Shown: piece by piece, positions 6,215 through 13,433 of the stretch
Position numbering within the stretch: position 1 is the first letter of the stretch
Layout: each line of letters opens with the position of its first letter
Source: Erysipelotrichaceae bacterium UBA3379
GTDB lineage: Bacteria; Bacillota_I; Bacilli_A; Erysipelotrichales; Coprobacillaceae
Direction: 5' to 3'
Length of the DNA stretch: 14,315 nucleotides
Assembly (NCBI GenBank): GCA_002359025.1
Contig: DEPZ01000008.1
Location: forward strand, 1-14,315
The notes under the pieces: model-generated
Told to the model about the DNA's origin: nothing
The model's input: the letters and a program-made list of their open reading frames with translations, nothing else
Database searches by the model: none
Made by a program: the position numbers and the translations under genes

Positions 6215-7633
6215 CTTTTCTTTTCCTAATAACATAATAGAGCTTGCAAGATCTGGACCATGCATAATACCTGTTGTTGCAATACGAATAGGCATATATA
6301 ACATTTTTCCTTTTGCTTTTGCTTCTTTTTGTGTTGCTTTAATAGCTGCTTGAATATTTTCTTTTGTAAATTCTTCTGTAGATAATTCCTCTAATTTTGT
6401 TTTAAACACTTCTAATGTATGAGGAATAGATTCATCTTTCATAAATTCTTTTGCTTCCTCATCTAAATGTAATTCATCTTCAAAGAATAATGACACAAGT
6501 TCTACAATTTCTTTACCATATGACAATTGATCATGATATACAGCAACTAAATCTCTGATCCATTCATCACTATGATTTGATAAATCATAAGCTTCTTTTA
6601 AGAATGGTAAACATAAATCTACAACTTCATCTAAAGATCTATCTTTAATATATCTATTATTAACCCATTTCAATTTTTCTTTATCAAACATAGATGGTGA
6701 TTTAGATAAACGTTTTTCACTAAATTCTTTAATTAATTCATCATGTGTAAAGATTTCTTGTTCACCTTCAGGTGACCAACCTAATAATGCCATAAAGTTA
6801 AACATAGCATCTGGTAAATAACCTTCTTCTTTATATTGAGAAACAAATTGCATAATTGATTCATCACGTTTAGAAAGTTTCTTTCTTTCTTCATTAACAA
6901 TTAAAGTCATATGTCCATATGTAGGAGCTTGCCATCCTAACATATCATAAATCATCAATTGTTTTGGTGTATTACTTAGATGTTCTTCACCTCTAAATAC
7001 ATGAGTAATATCCATAGTATGATCATCAATCACAACAGCAAAGTTATATGTAGGAATACCATTTGCTTTAATTAATACCCAGTCACCAATATCTTTAGAT
7101 TCAAAAGATACATGTCCTCTAATCATATCATCAAATTCATATGTTTTTCCTTCAGGGACACGTACTCTAATTGTATATGGCATACCAGCTTCTTCTTTTT
7201 CTTTGATTTGTTCTGGTGTTAAATTTCTACATTTTCCATTATACATCGGTGCAATACCTGCAGCGACTTGTCTTTCATGTTCTGCATCTAATTCTTCTGG
7301 TGTACAGAAGCATTTGTATGCATATCCTTTTTCTAATAAGATATCCACATATTTTTTATAGATATCTAATCTTTCCATTTGTCTATATGGAGCATATTTT
7401 GGATTAGGATTTAATGGTGATTCATCAGGTATAATACCTAACCATTCTAAGTTTTCTAATTGGCTTGCTTCTCCACCTTCAATATTTCTTTCAATATCAG
7501 TATCTTCTAATCTAAAAATAAAATCTCCACCATGATGTTTTGCATATAAATAATTAAATAATGCAGTTCTTGCACCACCAATATGTAAATGTCCTGTTGG
7601 ACTAGGTGCGTATCTTACTCTTACTTTTGTCAT
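6194..7633 (-). CDS. gltX: glutamyl-tRNA synthetase, 479 aa
   Basis: Class I aminoacyl-tRNA synthetase that charges tRNA-Glu with glutamate, and in many Firmicutes also tRNA-Gln for later transamidation. RYAPSPTGHLHIGG at 7-20 holds the HIGH motif (here HIGG, 17-20). KLSKR at 252-256 is the KMSKS-type motif. FRGEEHLSNTPKQ near 213-225 and DLGDWVLIKANG-like sequence near 181-192 are characteristic of the family. Length is normal for the bacterial enzyme. The C-terminal anticodon-binding domain is complete and ends VLSRLG. It begins three bases after the ispF stop, with its ribosome site (GGAAGGG) inside the end of ispF, so the two are co-transcribed. No T-box leader is visible. Its stop codon lies within its terminator stem. 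Confidence 0.97.
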   Translation of the reverse strand: MTKVRVRYAPSPTGHLHIGGARTALFNYLYAKHHGGDFIFRLEDTDIERNIEGGEASQLENLEWLGIIPDESPLNPNPKYAPYRQMERLDIYKKYVDILLEKGYAYKCFCTPEELDAEHERQVAAGIAPMYNGKCRNLTPEQIKEKEEAGMPYTIRVRVPEGKTYEFDDMIRGHVSFESKDIGDWVLIKANGIPTYNFAVVIDDHTMDITHVFRGEEHLSNTPKQLMIYDMLGWQAPTYGHMTLIVNEERKKLSKRDESIMQFVSQYKEEGYLPDAMFNFMALLGWSPEGEQEIFTHDELIKEFSEKRLSKSPSMFDKEKLKWVNNRYIKDRSLDEVVDLCLPFLKEAYDLSNHSDEWIRDLVAVYHDQLSYGKEIVELVSLFFEDELHLDEEAKEFMKDESIPHTLEVFKTKLEELSTEEFTKENIQAAIKATQKEAKAKGKMLYMPIRIATTGIMHGPDLASSIMLLGKEKVLSRLG

Positions 7634-7636
7634 AAT

Positions 7637-8116
7637 TTACCCTTCCTTATTTAATAATACAACACTTTGAGAAACAATACCTTCTTTTCTACCTATAAAT
7701 CCAAGCTTTTCCCCACGTGTTGCTTTAATATTCACTTGTGATAAATCGCAATGTAATGTACAAGCTACATTTTCTTTCATCTTTGAAATATAAGGAGCCA
7801 TCTTAGGTTCTTCACACATGATGATACTATCAATATTACCAATACTATAACCATTTTCTTTCATAAGTTTATAAGTATGCTCTAATAATACCATAGATGA
7901 TATGCCTTTATATTGAGGATCAGTATCTGGAAAATGTTTTCCAATATCACCAAGTCCCATAGCACCTATAATACTTTCAATAATAGCATGTAATAATACA
8001 TCTGCATCACTATGTCCTTTTAATCCCTTTTCATAAGGAATTTCCACACCACCTAAAATAAGCTTTCTTCCTTCTACTAATTGATGAATATCTATAGATT
8101 GCCCTATTCTCATCAT
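7637..8116 (-). CDS. ispF: 2-C-methyl-D-erythritol 2,4-cyclodiphosphate synthase, 159 aa
   Basis: Catalyses cyclisation of CDP-ME 2-phosphate to MEcPP, with release of CMP, in the MEP isoprenoid pathway; the family is a cytosolic trimer. Metal ligands are visible as DIH (Asp9, His11) and in GHSDADVLLHA (His43). LVEGRKLILGGVEIPYEKGL, GDIGKHFPDTDP and KATRGEKLGF are family signatures. I chose the ATG at 8116 because AGGAAGG (8125-8131) is eight bases upstream; the next ATG (8113) also fits the family, and an upstream GTG lies inside the ribosome site. It sits directly upstream of gltX. ispF next to gltX is also seen in Bacillus, but there is no ispD here, so this is a reduced version of that arrangement. 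Confidence 0.96.
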   Translation of the reverse strand: MMRIGQSIDIHQLVEGRKLILGGVEIPYEKGLKGHSDADVLLHAIIESIIGAMGLGDIGKHFPDTDPQYKGISSMVLLEHTYKLMKENGYSIGNIDSIIMCEEPKMAPYISKMKENVACTLHCDLSQVNIKATRGEKLGFIGRKEGIVSQSVVLLNKEG

Positions 8117-8136
8117 TTTTATCACCTTCCTGCCCT

Positions 8137-8145
8137 ATTCTAGCA
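8137..8145 (-). promoter_or_regulatory. extended -10 promoter for ispF-gltX
   Basis: Minus-strand TGC-TAGAAT lies 21 bases upstream of the ispF start, with TTTATA as a weak -35 about 17 bases further up. It falls in the 53-base gap after the VanZ-like gene, which has no visible terminator, so ispF-gltX could be transcribed from here and also by read-through. Confidence 0.5.
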
Positions 8146-8169
8146 CAGTTTTGCTTATTTATAAAGAAA

Positions 8170-9522
8170 TTATGATTTCATTGCAGGAATATAAATCACT
8201 TTTGTTTCATTATTTGATTGATATGAAAAAATATACACTGGTTGATAATAACCTTTACTATCTAATTCATAAGATAATGTCACATGATTCAAATGAATTT
8301 TTGAATCTAACATACCATAATACTCTGATATCTTTCCTTCTTCTATCATCTGATAAGCTTCTTTAGAAGATAATAGAGTATATTCTTTATAGGGAGTATA
8401 CCAAGAAAGATGAGATTCCACATTTCTTAATTGTCTATTTGTATCAATAGTACATAAAATAGATCCATTAATCATATAATCATGATTTTTTAAAAAAGAA
8501 AATGTTATCTCATACATACCATGACCCGCATCAAAAACATCTACTCTTTTATCAAAAGATACACCATATGATTCTAATATTTTCTTCAAATCTTGATATT
8601 TTAGATTTTCTAATCCTTCATATTGATCATCTGATTGCATTGATAATACAAATAATCCATCTTCATCAAACTGTAGTTCATAATCTTTATTTTGTATAGT
8701 GAGAAGATAACTATATTCATCTATTGCTTGATACTGCTCAGTAAAAAGATTTAATATATCTTTATGATTTGTACTTTTTTTATAAACATATCCATTAGGT
8801 TGATGATCATCTAAGTTTAAATCATGCGACAGTTCAATGTAAGACATATTAAAAACTGCATTATACTTACTTTTAAGATTCCCTAGTTCTTGTCGATTAT
8901 ATACAACTGCTAGCGATGTAAAAGAAACTAATGTTAATAAAAGAGGAACCTGAAATAAGCATGCTTTTTTTAAAGAATATTGCTTTTTATAATAAATATA
9001 ACGGCAAAGATAGTATAACCCAAAACCTATCATACAACCCAAAGTATTATTCAATAAATCATCTGCTTCACACATTCCTCTTTTCGTTATTAATTGAGTC
9101 ATTTCTATTGTTAAAGAAAACATAAATCCAATTCCATAAGTTAACCACCATAACTTACATCTTTTAAACAAAATTGGCAATATACAACCCATCGGTACAA
9201 ATAGAAGAATATTTAAAACTAAGTTTCTCCATTCCGTTATACTCATTGTATTCCATGCTTGCTTATACGACTCAAAAAAATGAATTTTCATTCTATAATC
9301 AGCAAAACCTCTTGTCCCATCAGCAACCATAGTCACTCCAAATACAATAATAAGATACATACAAAACAACATACCAAAAACAATATATCTTTTTTGTAAT
9401 ATATTCTCTTTCTTCATAACTTTTCTATATATAAAATAAAATAATAACGCTATTAAAAATGTCAAAATAATAGCAATAAACCCTAGACTTATTGCCATTT
9501 CTATTATCTGATGATTTTTCAT
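8170..9522 (-). CDS. VanZ-domain membrane protein with large C-terminal domain, 450 aa
   Basis: The N-terminal half has about six membrane helices (roughly 8-33, 46-66, 99-118, 124-145, 155-177, 186-207) and the VanZ-like signature NLVLNILLFVPMG (101-113), then IEMTQL (139-144) and R...CEADDLLNNTLG (148-162). VanZ-like proteins are linked to teicoplanin and lipoglycopeptide tolerance and to envelope functions; the biochemical role is unclear. After the last helix about 240 residues form a soluble domain, probably outside the cell, with two PepSY/YcdB-like-looking segments (YELQFDEDGLFVLSM, and near the end KEAYQMIEEGKISEYYGM). Typical VanZ-like proteins are 150-200 residues, so this is a fused or extended version. 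The ATG at 9522 follows GAGGTG. It has its own promoter with a palindrome and no obvious terminator. Confidence 0.88.
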   Translation of the reverse strand: MKNHQIIEMAISLGFIAIILTFLIALLFYFIYRKVMKKENILQKRYIVFGMLFCMYLIIVFGVTMVADGTRGFADYRMKIHFFESYKQAWNTMSITEWRNLVLNILLFVPMGCILPILFKRCKLWWLTYGIGFMFSLTIEMTQLITKRGMCEADDLLNNTLGCMIGFGLYYLCRYIYYKKQYSLKKACLFQVPLLLTLVSFTSLAVVYNRQELGNLKSKYNAVFNMSYIELSHDLNLDDHQPNGYVYKKSTNHKDILNLFTEQYQAIDEYSYLLTIQNKDYELQFDEDGLFVLSMQSDDQYEGLENLKYQDLKKILESYGVSFDKRVDVFDAGHGMYEITFSFLKNHDYMINGSILCTIDTNRQLRNVESHLSWYTPYKEYTLLSSKEAYQMIEEGKISEYYGMLDSKIHLNHVTLSYELDSKGYYQPVYIFSYQSNNETKVIYIPAMKS

Positions 9523-9543
9523 ATTTCACCTCATACACATATA

Positions 9544-9564
9544 ACTTGTATATCAAGTATAGCA
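9544..9564 (-). promoter_or_regulatory. promoter and overlapping operator-like palindrome for VanZ gene
   Basis: Minus-strand TGC-TATACT (9556-9564) is an extended -10, with a weak TTTATT -35 17 bases upstream of the hexamer. The inverted repeat ACTTG-TATAT-CAAGT (9544-9558) overlaps the 3' end of the -10, where a repressor would block initiation. The binding protein is unknown. Confidence 0.55.
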
Positions 9565-9581
9565 GAATTTTTATCTTCAAT

Positions 9582-9611
9582 AAAGATAAAAGTAGAAGCT
9601 CTCGCTTCTAC
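9582..9611 (-). terminator. intrinsic terminator overlapping alarmone synthetase stop
   Basis: Stem GTAGAAGC/GCTTCTAC (arms 9604-9611 and 9592-9599) has a four-base loop and is followed on the minus strand by TTTTATCTTT. The TAG stop (9608-9610) lies in the upstream arm. Confidence 0.88.
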
Positions 9612-10228
9612 CCTTGACTTACTTCTTGATATATTTTTTGCATCTCTAAATCCGTTTGTGAAATTTGATCTGCACACTTTTTTAATCTTTGACAAATGTC
9701 TTCATTAACATGATGAGAATTCTTATACTGTAGTTCATGTTCTAGACTTGCCCAGCAATCCATCGCAATTGTTCTTAACTGTATTTCTACGGGAACTTCT
9801 ATTGTTTTGACCTGCATGCGTACAGGAACTTTCACAACCAAATGTAAAGAACGATAACCATTTTCTTTAGGATAATCAATGTAATTGGTTTTCTTTATGA
9901 GTGTAATATCTTCATGTAAAACAAGAAGTTGTGCAATGTATTGAATATCATTAATATAATGACAGACAACCCTAAGTCCTGCAATGTCATTTAATTGTTG
10001 TAAACCACGTATATCCTTTGTTAAATTCTTTCTATCTAATTTTTCCAATATACTACTTGGTGACTTGATTCTTGATTGAATGATATGAATAGGACTATGT
10101 CCATTCTCACATTTTAATTCATCATCAATACTCTCTAGTTTTTCTTTTATAATTCTAATTCCACAACGATAGGGAAACATAAGTTGACGTAGTTGTTTAT
10201 ATTCATCCATCATTTCTACTAAACTCAT
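9608..10228 (-). CDS. small alarmone synthetase (GTP pyrophosphokinase), 206 aa
   Basis: A RelA/SpoT-domain protein without the HD hydrolase, TGS or ACT domains, so it is of the YjbM (RelQ)/YwaC (RelP) class. It transfers pyrophosphate from ATP to GTP/GDP to make (p)ppGpp. Visible motifs are SRIKSPSSILEKL (52-64, ATP-binding basic loop), LNDIAGLRVV (79-88, with Mg-binding Asp81), KENGYRSLHLVV (121-132, G-loop with Tyr125) and VEIQLRTIAMDCWASLEHEL (147-166, with catalytic Glu148). Length is typical for this class. I prefer the RelQ-like type but cannot settle it. The ATG at 10228 follows AAAGGTGG. It lies between the MerR-type regulator and the VanZ gene and ends in its own terminator, so it is a single-gene unit. 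Confidence 0.93.
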   Translation of the reverse strand: MSLVEMMDEYKQLRQLMFPYRCGIRIIKEKLESIDDELKCENGHSPIHIIQSRIKSPSSILEKLDRKNLTKDIRGLQQLNDIAGLRVVCHYINDIQYIAQLLVLHEDITLIKKTNYIDYPKENGYRSLHLVVKVPVRMQVKTIEVPVEIQLRTIAMDCWASLEHELQYKNSHHVNEDICQRLKKCADQISQTDLEMQKIYQEVSQG

Positions 10229-10251
10229 TATCTATACCACCTTTATATATA

Positions 10252-10273
10252 TTCTATAAAGTGATATATAGAA
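10252..10273. promoter_or_regulatory. inverted repeat upstream of alarmone synthetase
   Basis: Arms TTCTATA (10252-10258) and TATAGAA (10267-10273) have an 8-base gap, 24-45 bases before the start codon. A CTGACA (10279-10284 on the minus strand) may be a -35, but no well-spaced -10 is clear. It could be an operator; AT-rich chance is possible. Confidence 0.25.
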
Positions 10274-10315
10274 GATAATGTCAGATTTAAGTGAAATTAT
10301 GTTAATATTGAATTG

Positions 10316-10340
10316 ATAATAGAAGCTTATTCTCTATTAT
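10316..10340 (-). terminator. weak hairpin overlapping MerR-type gene stop
   Basis: Stem ATAATAGA/TCTATTAT (10316-10323 and 10333-10340) contains the TAA stop (10337-10339) in one arm. It is not followed by a T-run, so it is a poor terminator and may instead protect the mRNA 3' end. Confidence 0.35.
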
Positions 10341-11371
10341 TTAGGTAAATCTTCTCCAATAAGATAATCTGTTAAATTAATACCATGTTCCATTGCATAA
10401 AGTATATGATATCGATCTTTAATATTGTTCACTTTATTTTGTAATATGACAGAAATATATTTTGCATCATCATCTAAAATCATAGGCCAAAGAAAATAGA
10501 ATTCTACTCCATCATTAAATTGGAAACGAAAGTCCGCAACAACAACATCAGTAGCAATAGGCATCATGATATTCGTATATCTTCTTTTTGCGACAATCTC
10601 TACTTCTTTGATATCTTCATAGCGATATTTCTTCATATAACGTTTTTCTTTTCCTAATAATACTGCTATAAAGTATTTAAAATTACGAATAAAGCCTTCA
10701 AACTTATAGTACTCTATTCCATCATCATAGAATTCTATAGATTGATCCATAGAGTTATCTAACATCCAACTTAAGGTTTGTCTAAAAGCAGAAGCTATAA
10801 ATATAATGACAATAACTACCATGATAATAATAGCCATCATAATTTGTCCTAACAATCCTATATCAAATGTCTTTGACATGAAATATGTAAATGCAACTGA
10901 TGCAAATATAGCTGCGAATAGAGCATATAGAATTTGTCTTTTTGCCCATGCTTTTGTAAGTCTTCTTCCTAGACTTACATGTTTTGTCGTTTTATGCATA
11001 CCTAATTTCCAATTCTTTTTCTCTGTTTTTAATTCATTTAAAGCAGGTATTAATGGTAAACCTTTTTCTTCATATTGATCAATTGTATTTTTAATGTCTT
11101 TCATTTGTTCTATTTGATTATCAAGGTGAATCTGATTAACTCTTAAACAGTCATGAAAGTTTAGCTTTCCATCAATAATACCTTTAATATCATCTACAGA
11201 GATATTTAAAGTTCTTAAAAATTTAACAAGTTTTAATATTTGGACATCTGCATTACTGTAGTCTCTATAATCATTAGTATCTCTCTTCGGGTGAATAAAG
11301 CCTTCTTTTTCATAATAGCGAATTGTATGTCTGGTTAGTCCTAATTCTTTTTCTAAATCACTAATTTTCAT
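10337..11371 (-). CDS. membrane-anchored MerR-family regulator, 344 aa
   Basis: Residues 1-70 are a MerR-type winged helix (KISDLEKELGLTRHTIRYYE, then DYRDYSNADVQILKLVKFLR). A helical linker or coiled coil covers about 75-115. Two hydrophobic helices lie at about 146-166 and 171-196 (IMMAIIIMVVIVIIFIASAF), so the DNA-binding head would be tethered at the membrane. Residues 205-344 form a soluble beta-rich domain (SIEFYDDGIEYYKFEGF, EDIKEVEIVAKRRYTNIMM, FRFQFNDGVEFYFLWP) that may be PH-like. Typical MerR proteins are 110-280 residues with a cytosolic effector domain, so this arrangement is unusual. The ATG at 11371 has AGGAG (11378-11382) six bases upstream; an upstream in-frame start is less likely. 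The signal sensed is unknown; an envelope cue or a lipid is plausible. Confidence 0.85.
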   Translation of the reverse strand: MKISDLEKELGLTRHTIRYYEKEGFIHPKRDTNDYRDYSNADVQILKLVKFLRTLNISVDDIKGIIDGKLNFHDCLRVNQIHLDNQIEQMKDIKNTIDQYEEKGLPLIPALNELKTEKKNWKLGMHKTTKHVSLGRRLTKAWAKRQILYALFAAIFASVAFTYFMSKTFDIGLLGQIMMAIIIMVVIVIIFIASAFRQTLSWMLDNSMDQSIEFYDDGIEYYKFEGFIRNFKYFIAVLLGKEKRYMKKYRYEDIKEVEIVAKRRYTNIMMPIATDVVVADFRFQFNDGVEFYFLWPMILDDDAKYISVILQNKVNNIKDRYHILYAMEHGINLTDYLIGEDLPK

Positions 11372-11395
11372 ATGTATCTCCTCTTTTCTACCTAT

Positions 11396-11426
11396 ATTGA
11401 ACACTATCGAGTTGCTCTATAGTCAA
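11396..11426 (-). promoter_or_regulatory. MerR-type promoter with 19-bp spacer and dyad
   Basis: On the minus strand the -35 TTGACT (11421-11426) and -10 TTCAAT (11396-11401) are 19 bases apart. Between them lies an inverted repeat with arms ACTATAGAG and CTCGATAGT around CAA (11403-11423), perfect except for one pair. A 19-20 bp spacer holding a dyad is the classic MerR-family architecture, where the activator untwists the DNA. As it lies directly upstream of the membrane-anchored MerR-type gene, autoregulation is the likely role. Confidence 0.75.
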
Positions 11427-11542
11427 GAGTTTTATATATATTTGATAAATTTCTTAAAAATTGTAATTTTAGTCATAATTCTTAGATAGAAGATGTTATC
11501 TTATTTATTAGGACTACTTTTTAGAAGATATAACTTATTTAA

Positions 11543-11884
11543 TTATTCTACTCTTTGAAAGTCTTCATATTTTTGTTCTAGGTAATGAATGTCAGTTTTT
11601 ATACATTGATAACTTATATGCGACTCTTCTTCGTTATATAAGTCTTCTACACAACGAAAAATAATATTTTCTAGAATTGCACGTGCTTCTTTTGAAATAG
11701 GATGAGCAATATCTACAAATTTTTCTTTTAATCTTTTTGATGGCATAGTAAGAAAATAACCATTGTCAATATCTTCTAAAATTTTTATATCATGAATTGC
11801 AATAACACCATCAATAACAATAGTTGCTACAGCTTTGAGTCTTCCCGAATCACCCAATTTTCTTACACTTATTCTATCTATCAT
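11543..11884 (-). CDS. spoVG: SpoVG-family regulatory protein with C-terminal extension, 113 aa
   Basis: Homologue of SpoVG, a small regulatory protein (RNA- or DNA-binding in several Firmicutes) that affects cell division, sporulation and virulence. Family marks are ISVRKLGDSGRLKAVATIVI (5-24), IAIHDIKI (28-35), MPSKR (47-51) and DIAHPI (58-63). Bacillus SpoVG is about 97 residues; here an acidic, tyrosine-rich tail (HISYQCIKTDIHYLEQKYED) extends the C-terminus. The ATG at 11884 has AAGGAG (11894-11899) nine bases upstream; an earlier in-frame TTG lies beyond that site and is rejected. It starts 28 bases after the oxidoreductase stop, with an intrinsic terminator in the gap, so it is expressed by read-through or from a promoter inside the upstream gene. 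Confidence 0.88.
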   Translation of the reverse strand: MIDRISVRKLGDSGRLKAVATIVIDGVIAIHDIKILEDIDNGYFLTMPSKRLKEKFVDIAHPISKEARAILENIIFRCVEDLYNEEESHISYQCIKTDIHYLEQKYEDFQRVE

Positions 11885-11902
11885 TTTATTTCTCTCCTTA
11901 TA

Positions 11903-11929
11903 CAATAAAAAGCTAATGTGACTTAGCTT
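11903..11929 (-). terminator. terminator/attenuator between oxidoreductase and spoVG
   Basis: Stem AAGCTAA/TTAGCTT (11923-11929 and 11910-11916) has a six-base loop and is followed on the minus strand by TTTTATTG. The upstream gene's TAG (11913-11915) lies in one arm. It leaves no room for a separate promoter before spoVG. Confidence 0.7.
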
Positions 11930-12914
11930 CTTTATCAGCAGGGAATAATATTCCTGCTTTTCTTCTTGCTATTGTTTGTACTTTAGAAACAATTTGGCTA
12001 TGCTCTAACATTTCATAACATTTTTCATAATCCTTTTCTTGATACATTTTTTCAAAAGCAAGGAATTCAAAATACATTCTATGTTTATCCCCTTGATGAT
12101 TTACTGTTTCACTTGTACCATCATTTTTACGTATATCATAGCATCCAATATAGCTTACTGGTGTTGGAATATGAATACATCCTAGATCCCCTTGGATAGT
12201 ATTAGATAAAGGTGCTTGGCAATCTTTAGCTCCAGTACATACACATTGAAATGTTGGATATTCTAATATTAATATTCCAGATGTATCTATGTTGTTTTGT
12301 ATATTTGGATAGTAATGTATATCTTTTGGTTCTCCAAATAATCCTACAACAAAATGTATATTATAGATATTGAGATCCATTAATGCACCACCTGATTTTG
12401 TATAATCAAAAGCAGGTAAAATTGTTCCTTCTTTAAATGCATTATAACGACTAGAATATTGAGAATAATTACATTCTACAATCTTAATATTTCCTAATTC
12501 TTTTATTCTTTCTTTAATTTCTAAAAAATGAGGAATATACTGATTTGTAATTGCTTCCCATAAAAAGAGTTTCTTTTCCATAGCAAGTTCTTTTAATTCT
12601 AGAGATTCTTCACATGTTGATGTCATTGGTTTTTCTAAAATGACATGTTTAGATGCAAGTAAAGCTTGTTTTGTATAATCATAATGAAGATGATTAGGCA
12701 AAGCAATATAGATTGTATCTACTTCTTGATCATCTAATAATTCTTGATAACTTGTTGAATAACGTTTGAAATGATATTTTTCTTTTATATCTTTTAATTT
12801 TTCTTCACTGCGTTTTGTACCAGATATATGAATAAGTTGTATGTCTTTGATTTCATGAATAAAAGATAATAAATCATGAACAATCATTCCACTTCCTACA
12901 ATACCTAATTTCAT
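11913..12914 (-). CDS. Gfo/Idh/MocA-family NAD(P)-dependent oxidoreductase, 333 aa
   Basis: The N-terminal Rossmann domain has GIVGSGMI (4-11), with the glycine pattern for dinucleotide binding. VDTIYIALPNHLHYDYTKQAL (65-85) and LEKPMTST (93-100, with the EKP lysine) are characteristic of the family. The C-terminal domain contains SGGALMDLNIYNIHFVVGLFGEP (174-196), where His187 may take part in catalysis. Members oxidise or reduce sugars, inositols, trans-dihydrodiols or biliverdin; the substrate here cannot be told. It is soluble with no signal peptide. The ATG at 12914 has GGAGGG close upstream. It lies 77 bases after the cytidine deaminase in the same direction; no convincing promoter is seen in that gap, so co-transcription is possible. 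Confidence 0.92.
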   Translation of the reverse strand: MKLGIVGSGMIVHDLLSFIHEIKDIQLIHISGTKRSEEKLKDIKEKYHFKRYSTSYQELLDDQEVDTIYIALPNHLHYDYTKQALLASKHVILEKPMTSTCEESLELKELAMEKKLFLWEAITNQYIPHFLEIKERIKELGNIKIVECNYSQYSSRYNAFKEGTILPAFDYTKSGGALMDLNIYNIHFVVGLFGEPKDIHYYPNIQNNIDTSGILILEYPTFQCVCTGAKDCQAPLSNTIQGDLGCIHIPTPVSYIGCYDIRKNDGTSETVNHQGDKHRMYFEFLAFEKMYQEKDYEKCYEMLEHSQIVSKVQTIARRKAGILFPADKEAKSH

Positions 12915-12991
12915 ATTCGTCCCTCCTATAAAAATCCTGTATTCTTTAAATGATACTCATAAAACAACTGTTAACTACATAAACTTTATTT

Positions 12992-13420
12992 TTATAAATT
13001 TTCTTGATAACGATACATACCCCACCAATTTGGTAAAAGTTCTCCTAGCGCAACAGTCTCCCTTTTTTCATAATCAACCATAATCTCCATATCTTGATTC
13101 TTTATATCTAACTGCATGAAAAATTCTCGACAAGCACCACATGGCATACCACTTTCAGCACCAAAAGGTGCTTGATTTCTAAATGCTATAAGTCTTTTCA
13201 CAACTGTTTGCCCACTTTGCATATACATATTAAGAGCTGCAACACGTTCTGCACACAAATCTAAAACACCACTACAACTCTCAATACAAAACCCTGTATA
13301 TATCTCACCATTTTCACTTTCTAATGCACATACAACATGATGAGCATATATAAATGGTGAAACATCCTCAGGATGATATTGTTCTTTTGCAGCTAAATAT
13401 AATTTTTCCCATATATCCAT
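12992..13420 (-). CDS. cytidine deaminase family protein, 142 aa
   Basis: A zinc-dependent nucleoside deaminase, probably converting cytidine or deoxycytidine to uridine in pyrimidine salvage. The zinc motifs are CAER (Cys56, catalytic Glu58) and PCGACREFF (Cys94, Cys97). Length fits the tetrameric small-subunit class. The sequence is somewhat divergent from typical cytidine deaminases and the N-terminal half has several extra cysteines (Cys31, Cys45, Cys49), so another deaminase specificity, such as the blasticidin-S deaminase type, cannot be excluded. The ATG at 13420 is preceded by GGAGA and follows the HAD-like gene's stop by 13 bases, so the two form an operon. Confidence 0.88.
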   Translation of the reverse strand: MDIWEKLYLAAKEQYHPEDVSPFIYAHHVVCALESENGEIYTGFCIESCSGVLDLCAERVAALNMYMQSGQTVVKRLIAFRNQAPFGAESGMPCGACREFFMQLDIKNQDMEIMVDYEKRETVALGELLPNWWGMYRYQENL

Positions 13421-13433
13421 ATGAATATCTCCA

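Noticed and set aside
12915..12991. TTAACA as a -35 for the oxidoreductase gene
   Set aside because: No acceptable -10 lies 16-18 bases downstream, so I do not call a promoter here.
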